DNA of 64,000 nt from Liolophura sinensis. Lineage: Eukaryota > Mollusca > Polyplacophora > Chitonida > Chitonidae. How positions within the stretch are numbered: position 1 is the first letter of the stretch; every line of letters begins with the position of its first letter. A program made the position numbers and the translations under genes. Shown here in pieces: positions 61,001-64,000 of this stretch. A model generated the notes under the pieces. That model was not told the DNA's origin. It was given only the letters and a program-made list of their open reading frames with translations, and did no database searches. Location: assembly GCF_032854445.1 (NCBI RefSeq), contig NC_088305.1, forward strand, positions 16,229,717-16,293,716, written 5' to 3'.

Positions 61001-62446
61001 CTCCATTTGTCTACAGCCTCACAAAGCCAACAGGTTGTTCCCAAGCACCACAGCATTACAGCAGAAACTCAGGTGCTTTGTAATACAGCTTAGAACCAAA
61101 TTGATTAGCACGGAAATGGAACTCAGCTGGTCACTGCGATTATGCATACCCTGACATTGTTTGCCTTCAAGAGATCAAGACCTGTCCAGTGGCCCACTTT
61201 TAACTAACAATCTGTGAGTGAGTGAGTGCTTGGGGTTTAACGAACTACCAATATGTCTGCGGAATAGCAAATCAATTATTGAGAATACTGAATTTGCTTT
61301 ATCTGATTGGTATTGGTGTTACTAATGCTGTGCTGAGAATGTTATTGAAACCATTTGTTCACACACTTGGCATCTCCAGAATTACACTTTCCTAAATTTA
61401 TTTAAAGGACCAGAAAGACACACAAATTGTTTGCTAAGGATACTAACAACAAGAGTTTTGAAACCTTGCTACAAATCAACAGACAAAAAGCTACGGAAAA
61501 TAAGTGTCTCCAAACTTAAGACCAAGGAGATGAAACTGACAGCTTCATCGGGTTTTTAAAAGGAGCGTGCTCCAATGTTAGTTTGCGGCCATCTGACAGA
61601 AGGCAATTTTTTGACAAAGCTTTAGTGAAGAGCAATCTCAGAATGTTCTTGTCCTCACCTTTGACAGGTATGATCATCTGAGGTAGAATGATGCGTTTGC
61701 TCTGCCACGCCTTCACGTATGCCTCGGCTGCTTGATCGGCTTGAGCATTACAACTGCGGAACAACTCCGACGGACGGTTGTTGAAGTTTGAACAAAAATC
61801 CAGGCCACTACATCCAAACTGACATGGCTCCTCAACTGTTAACAGAGGGTAAACACTCTTAAAATCATTTATTTAGTTACCTATTCATTCATTCAGACAT
61901 TTATTTAGTGCCTTTTTTAAGCAAAGATACTACAATTCCATGATTTATTCTTACAATCACACTTTTTGTAGCAGAGTTTAATCATGCCAGGCTTTTAAGG
62001 TGTTCAGAGTGGGTGACGGGTGGTTAGGTGGGGGTGGGGGTGTGAGGTGTGGTTGGGGTGTGAGGGGTGGAAAGGGGGGGGGATCATTTCGTGGAAAAAA
62101 AGGTTTGACAGATACCACAAAAGTATCTGAAAGGTTTCTTTACTTCAATATGTATGTCAACTTTCTACCACCTTGCCTTCATTTATCCAAACAAAAAAGT
62201 ACTATTCTAGAAGGAGTTTGGTTGGGGGGGGGGGTAGCCAGGGGGTATGGGGTGTGGTGGGGCGTGGGTACTAGCCGCAAACAATGAAAGGGATAGAAGA
62301 ACTACCAGAAAGATTTACATACTCTTGTGTTCAGTTTCTAGTAACTCACCTTCATCCAGGCAGATTTTGAGAGGTGATGTAGGCTTGTGATCCAGACATA
62401 GGTGGTTGAAATCATTCCAAGTGACTGCCCAGCCACGACTGTATGT
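39848..62446 (-). CDS. RECK: RECK, C-terminal ~670 residues, 15 exons; 5' end outside window
   Basis: RECK is a GPI-anchored cell-surface glycoprotein. In vertebrates it restrains MMP2, MMP9 and MMP14 and acts with GPR124 in Wnt7 signalling. Exons: 62350-62446, 61659-61835, 54797-54893, 53590-53726, 52156-52296, 51253-51438, 50709-50825, 48972-49056, 48206-48295, 47658-47722, 44888-45015, 43433-43562, 42181-42285, 40835-41040, 39848-40099; all phases agree. Telling matches are ELFRSCNAQADQ, EKWKAIACSLQLKPC, NPCRSNPC, TIDCNECVC, the Kazal-type segments QPVCSVSGKTYPSAC and VCGHDGETYSSEC with DYYGPCQAVG, IIPPGGCCPVC, and CGVFGYISIEGTII. The C-terminus has a Ser-rich stretch, then a hydrophobic helix and the short tail CDGVSVR, as expected for a GPI signal. 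The first ~300 residues (most cysteine-knot repeats) are not in the window. Most introns carry minisatellites. Confidence 0.95.
40330..40825. repeat. ~32-bp array in the last RECK intron
   Basis: About 14 degenerate copies of agccacacccacccatacct plus gtagcttctctg. The array fills most of the intron between 40100 and 40834 and reaches within ~10 bp of the donor at 40834. Confidence 0.9.
41085..41690. repeat. GAGTGGGTGA-type low-complexity satellite around a SINE
   Basis: Degenerate gagtgagtgagtgggtg sequence lies on both sides (41085-41257 and 41582-41690) of a family 2 SINE whose own end is gagtgagtgagtg. Confidence 0.8.
41258..41580 (-). mobile_element. SINE family 2 copy
   Basis: gtttgaggtttaacgtcata, tttcagtcatatgacgaagg, agtccttagagtgcatataa and aatgctgtatgccaagcaag match the copy at 19597-19945. 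The tRNA-like head (right end) is degraded. Confidence 0.85.
42331..43012. repeat. 29-bp minisatellite in RECK intron
   Basis: About 23 copies of cgcactgtccgtcacataat plus acatgtaca. Variants differ at ccgt/ctgt/cgtt and cgc/ctc. Each unit has an acatgt palindrome. Confidence 0.96.
43048..43290. repeat. 44-bp minisatellite in the same RECK intron
   Basis: About 5.5 copies of aacaaccaggagcaggtagt plus tgagaaaaccagtaataagtatta. A shorter ~18-bp series (ttacagccagtaacaagta) follows to ~43380. Confidence 0.93.
43630..43985 (-). mobile_element. SINE family 2 copy in RECK intron
   Basis: acacttggggtttaacattg, tttttcagtcatatgacaag and the right-hand head region ggtatgacctgacccaggtt, then ggcggacactctaaccat. 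Flanks ccatggaatgac (left) and ccatggatgac (right) may be a diverged target duplication. Confidence 0.82.
44330..44620. repeat. TACTTGG-based nested repeat in RECK intron
   Basis: Units of acttggtacttgga, arranged in larger blocks of ~60 bp with cacttattacttggactact and tagtacatgtagt. Confidence 0.92.
45545..47632. repeat. ~41-bp minisatellite, ~51 copies, with higher-order structure
   Basis: Unit: gtgacttcatacacttggag plus gaactattgttttgtgagctg. Variant units (gctgactcatacacatggac, gtac; tgaaatgttgacttc) recur in fixed order, giving blocks of about four units in the first two thirds and a longer duplicated block near 46.5-47.3 kb. It fills ~80% of the intron and ends ~25 bp before the donor of the exon at 47658-47722. 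Confidence 0.97.
48450..48637 (-). mobile_element. SINE family 1, 5'-truncated, with perfect target duplication
   Basis: Tail, 3' domain and middle are present, the head is absent. An 11-bp direct repeat acacagtttaa flanks it at 48439-48449 and 48638-48648, so the truncated copy is a single retrotransposition event. Confidence 0.95.
49195..49427 (-). mobile_element. SINE family 1 with 12-bp target duplication
   Basis: Runs from a (TTTA)n tail to the intact head (ctgaaccacggaggcccc). Direct repeat tgaagataaatt at 49183-49194 and 49428-49439. About 35 bp of the conserved 3' domain (the gccagcattatggtggg part) is deleted relative to the copy at 60559. Confidence 0.95.
49965..50760 (-). repeat. 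86-bp minisatellite carrying copies of a RECK exon end and 5' splice site
   Basis: Eight intronic copies plus the original exon-intron junction. Each unit on the minus strand contains ~43 bp matching the end of the exon 50709-50825 (CACTGTCCTGCCAAGCAGGT, then GGAAAGCACGGCTTACACAG), followed by gtaatatcccctgtacctca and the rest of the unit. Copies differ by a few bases. All retain GT at the donor, including the most diverged leftmost copy (ACACAA|gtaata). The unit length, 86, is not a multiple of 3. Overlapping 65-codon frames are by-products. Confidence 0.96.
50709..50825 (-). CDS. RECK: RECK exon before Kazal 1; its 3' end is the source of an 86-bp repeat
   Basis: The exon encodes AHSSHMTIDCNECVC and ends with CPAKQVESTAYT, then the first base of a Gly codon completed in the exon at 49056 (GLPCNC). 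Its donor ACAG|gtaata at 50709 is followed by tandem copies of the last ~43 exon bases plus ~43 intron bases. The acceptor is TAGCAG, a NAGNAG pair allowing a start at 50825 or 50822 without a frame change. The preceding exon's phase-compatible donor (51253, ATTG|gttggt) is weak, so this junction is less certain than the others. Confidence 0.85.
52470..52830. repeat. 30-bp minisatellite in RECK intron
   Basis: About 11 copies of aaactgttgaggaatttgga plus taagtatgtc. The multiple-of-3 period creates repetitive open frames on both strands. Confidence 0.95.
52835..53480. repeat. ~29-bp minisatellite, adjacent family
   Basis: About 22 degenerate copies of gtgaaaatgttgggaatttg plus ggcaggtag. It gives long minus-strand open frames (249 and 227 codons) of Phe/Pro/His-rich repeats that are not considered genes. 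Confidence 0.93.
54040..54740. repeat. Dispersed ~700-bp repeat, copy B (RECK intron)
   Basis: Same orientation and segment order as copy A at 8590-9265, from agtagcaagactaccaaaga at the left to ataggtgagctaaaaatga at the right. One internal stretch has expanded into a 26-bp array (54398-54622). The shared ends suggest one mobile or duplicated unit. Confidence 0.75.
54398..54622. repeat. 26-bp array inside dispersed repeat copy B
   Basis: About nine copies of gtgtgcaaaccctgagctca plus atacat. It is a local expansion of a segment present once per subunit in copy A. Confidence 0.9.
55950..56065. repeat. Dispersed repeat shared with 13478-13590
   Basis: Second copy of the ~110-bp repeat, in the large RECK intron, same orientation. 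Confidence 0.6.
56235..56775. repeat. 43-bp minisatellite in the large RECK intron
   Basis: About 13 copies of aaatacacccacaatcctac plus aactataaagtgtatcttgtggt. Confidence 0.96.
57217..57234 (+). repeat. Poly-G run of 18
   Basis: Uninterrupted G tract on the plus strand in a RECK intron. Its length is likely unstable. Confidence 0.95.
57457..57755. repeat. ~28-bp minisatellite
   Basis: About 11 copies of gctgtgctggtgtctgtttt plus acctcagt, some with acaacaaat in place of acctcagt. Confidence 0.95.
57756..58969. other. RECK intron interior, no feature recognised
   Basis: Part of the 6.8-kb intron between exons at 54797-54893 and 61659-61835. Unique-looking AT-rich sequence. Confidence 0.5.
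58970..59285. repeat. Dispersed repeat, second copy (see 4255-4460)
   Basis: Carries agtcctactgtaatgtgtga near 59058 and gacacccatgttatagtaaa near 59255. The open frames across it look incidental. Confidence 0.45.
59318..59402. repeat. 18-bp tandem repeat
   Basis: About five copies of actgagttatggcccctt and variants. Confidence 0.85.
59925..60135. repeat. ~46-bp tandem repeat
   Basis: Four to five copies with ctaagggctctgagctagaa and tgctaggtcagccctctctg; the last ones are shortened. Confidence 0.88.
60395..60490. repeat. 15-bp tandem repeat
   Basis: About six copies of ccctgcccagcatag and variants. Confidence 0.9.
60559..60824 (-). mobile_element. SINE family 1, full length, recent-looking
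   Basis: Complete from tail (ttattcatttatttgcttgg) to head (gactgagccacggaggccc). Flanking direct repeats aaaggcttaaata (60546-60558) and aaaggcttgaata (60825-60837) differ by one base. Good consensus source with 15274-15541. Confidence 0.96.
61213..61250 (-). mobile_element. SINE family 2 end fragment
   Basis: Only gtgagtgagtgcttggggtt, then taacgaact is recognisable. Confidence 0.6.
61990..62275 (+). other. Two G-rich clusters between RECK exons
   Basis: G runs at 62018-62080 and 62222-62268 (e.g. ggtgggggtgggggtgtgag) give quadruplex potential on the template strand of the short intron 61836-62349. Confidence 0.7.
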
Positions 62447-62602
62447 CTACAACAAGCACGATAAAATTGCCATGGGCTGAATGTAAACACCAATAAGGTA
62501 AGTGGACATGACATGGATGTTTGTCTAGTGCAACATACATTGCGGAAAAGTTGTCTTCCAATAATATATAGTGTGCCACACACACACACATATATATATC
62601 TG

Positions 62603-63149
62603 GTGGGCATAAAAAATGGGCCGTACTTTGTTGCTGCATTGCTCCATTATCCTTTGCTCAAACCCATTCAAGTGTTAGACATTCAAATGGCATGATTTTG
62701 TTAATATGCTGACCAATTTTCAAAGTCATAGCTTGAGTAGTCACAGGGTTAAAATGAAAAAATAGCCTCAAAAAACGCACGTTCCGGTGACCCACACTGC
62801 ATCACCTGTCAGGTGTCATGAGTAGATCGCAGTCTGCACCTGTGTTAGAGAAAACCTTCTGCCAGATAGGCACAAGTTTTGCTGAATCAAGATGGTCTTC
62901 TCTGCGGTGGACAAGGAATTGATCACCTTTTCAAGTAAAACAAGGTAGAACATCATTTTGATGTGTCCGGACCATGCGTTTTTGACTCTATTTTGATTCT
63001 GGTCCCATGAACAGAAATATTAAAGGATGAAATTGAAATCTGGTCTGTATACTTAGGGACATAATGGCTTTTGAGTGCGTAAATTTTTAGATGCGGACGC
63101 AAGAGGGTTTTCAGAGATATTGAGTGTCGGCCCATTTTTTTATGCCCAC
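62603..63149. mobile_element. Non-autonomous TIR DNA transposon in RECK intron
   Basis: gtgggcataaaaaatgggcc at 62603 is matched by its complement at 63128-63149 (one extra base in the A/T run). About 547 bp, no transposase-like frame. Target duplication is not evident beside the TA microsatellite on the left. Superfamily unknown. Confidence 0.78.
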
Positions 63150-63918
63150 TCGATTTATATAAATATATATAGTAAATTGCCTTTTTATTCGCGTGGGTAC
63201 TAACATTCGTGGATTTCGCGGCAAACACATTTCCGAGAAACTAAATGCCATCAAATATAAAACCCATGTAAGTAATTTATTAATGTAGCATGCATTACAG
63301 TTATAAATTCGTTAACAAGCACTACAGTTCTCATACTTTTTTAAACATGTTAATTTCACAAAATCCTGCTTAATTGATCCTCAGTTAATCTTGCTTTCTT
63401 TTAAGGAGGATTAGTTCCGTCTAAGTATCGCCACAATGCGACACTGCTGTTTTTGTTGATTTACTGCCGCGGGTTAGAGACATACAAATCGATAATTTTT
63501 ATTGGGCGTGTGTACGTGATATGATATGCATACGATGGGAGAGGCTGTTTTTTTATTGACGGCACTTGCCTTTCAGTCAGATCACATTTCCGACACACCC
63601 GATACATCGCTCGGGGGTTTCCGCACTTCAAACTTCCTTTTCATAATACTGATTTCTGAGAAATTTACTCAAAATCTGTCAAAGTTCACTCAAAGTTTTA
63701 CCTCACACTGCTGATGCATTGAGAATTAACCAGTGGGATTTATTTATATCACATTTAATCCTTCGTCATCTCCAGAGTGAGTGACACAAATATTTCCTAA
63801 CACAGGAGGTAAGGGCTTCATCTCAATAAGATTAACAGTCTTCAAAAGATTAAAAGCTTAAGAGGATTACTGTCCTTGTTACTTGAATGCCTGAGTTGTT
63901 TTATTACTTGTTTCTTTG
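63150..63918. other. RECK intron, no feature recognised
   Basis: No upstream RECK exon (cysteine-knot repeats with a CC pair) could be found in this stretch or elsewhere right of 62446. Confidence 0.5.
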
Positions 63919-64000
63919 ATTTATTTATTTATTTGATTGGTGTTTTTACACCGTACTCAAGAATATTTCACTTATACGACGGCGGCCAGCATTATGGTGG
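63919..64000 (-). mobile_element. SINE family 1, cut by window end
   Basis: Tail ttatttatttatttgattgg and the well-preserved 3' domain up to ccagcattatggtgg at the last base. Confidence 0.92.

Noticed and set aside
62813-63000. Possible upstream RECK exon
   Set aside because: No cysteine pattern of the knot repeats; the stretch is inside the TIR element 62603-63149.

Overview
The window looks like nuclear DNA of a mollusc, probably a marine bivalve. The evidence is animal genes with many short exons and long AT-rich introns, two tRNA-derived SINE families (one ending in an AAATA-type tail), degenerate LINE and Tc1/mariner copies, TIR elements, and very many minisatellites. The species cannot be fixed from the sequence alone. 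I predicted exons by matching translated segments to remembered family sequences and by choosing GT/AG sites that keep the reading phase. No database search was run.

Three host genes are supported. (1) A ceramide synthase on the minus strand, 7092-18533, has ten coding exons and about 380 codons. It carries one in-frame TGA between the Hox-like and TLC domains. (2) A cationic amino acid transporter of the SLC7 CAT type on the plus strand, 26357-29770, has three coding exons and 605 codons. (3) RECK, a GPI-anchored Kazal-type protease inhibitor and Wnt7 co-receptor family member, lies on the minus strand, 39848-62446. Fifteen exons code for the C-terminal ~670 residues; the 5' exons lie to the right of the window. 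The ceramide synthase and CAT genes are head to head, and CAT and RECK are tail to tail. The genes act in unrelated processes (sphingolipid synthesis, amino acid uptake, matrix and Wnt control), so no operon-like link is implied.

Layout: 0-2.4 kb holds a Tc1/mariner relic. 2.4-7.1 kb is SINE-free and AT-rich, possibly the ceramide synthase 3'UTR. 7.1-18.5 kb is ceramide synthase. 18.7-26.3 kb is intergenic, with SINEs and a decayed I/Jockey-like LINE that has a SINE fragment inside it. 26.3-29.8 kb is CAT. 30-33.8 kb has an inverted-repeat element, a 34-bp array with CRE-like sites, and a TIR element inserted in a tandem repeat. 33.9-39.8 kb is another SINE-free block, possibly the RECK 3'UTR. 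39.8-64 kb is RECK, where most introns carry a different minisatellite.

The most notable observations are an 86-bp minisatellite in RECK that has multiplied the 3' end of a coding exon with its 5' splice site, the in-frame TGA in an otherwise intact ceramide synthase, a TIR insertion whose empty site is preserved in the neighbouring tandem unit, and a repeat of about 700 bp shared by introns of the two minus-strand genes. I saw no CRISPR array, operon, rRNA or free-standing tRNA gene, and no clearly new multi-gene system.
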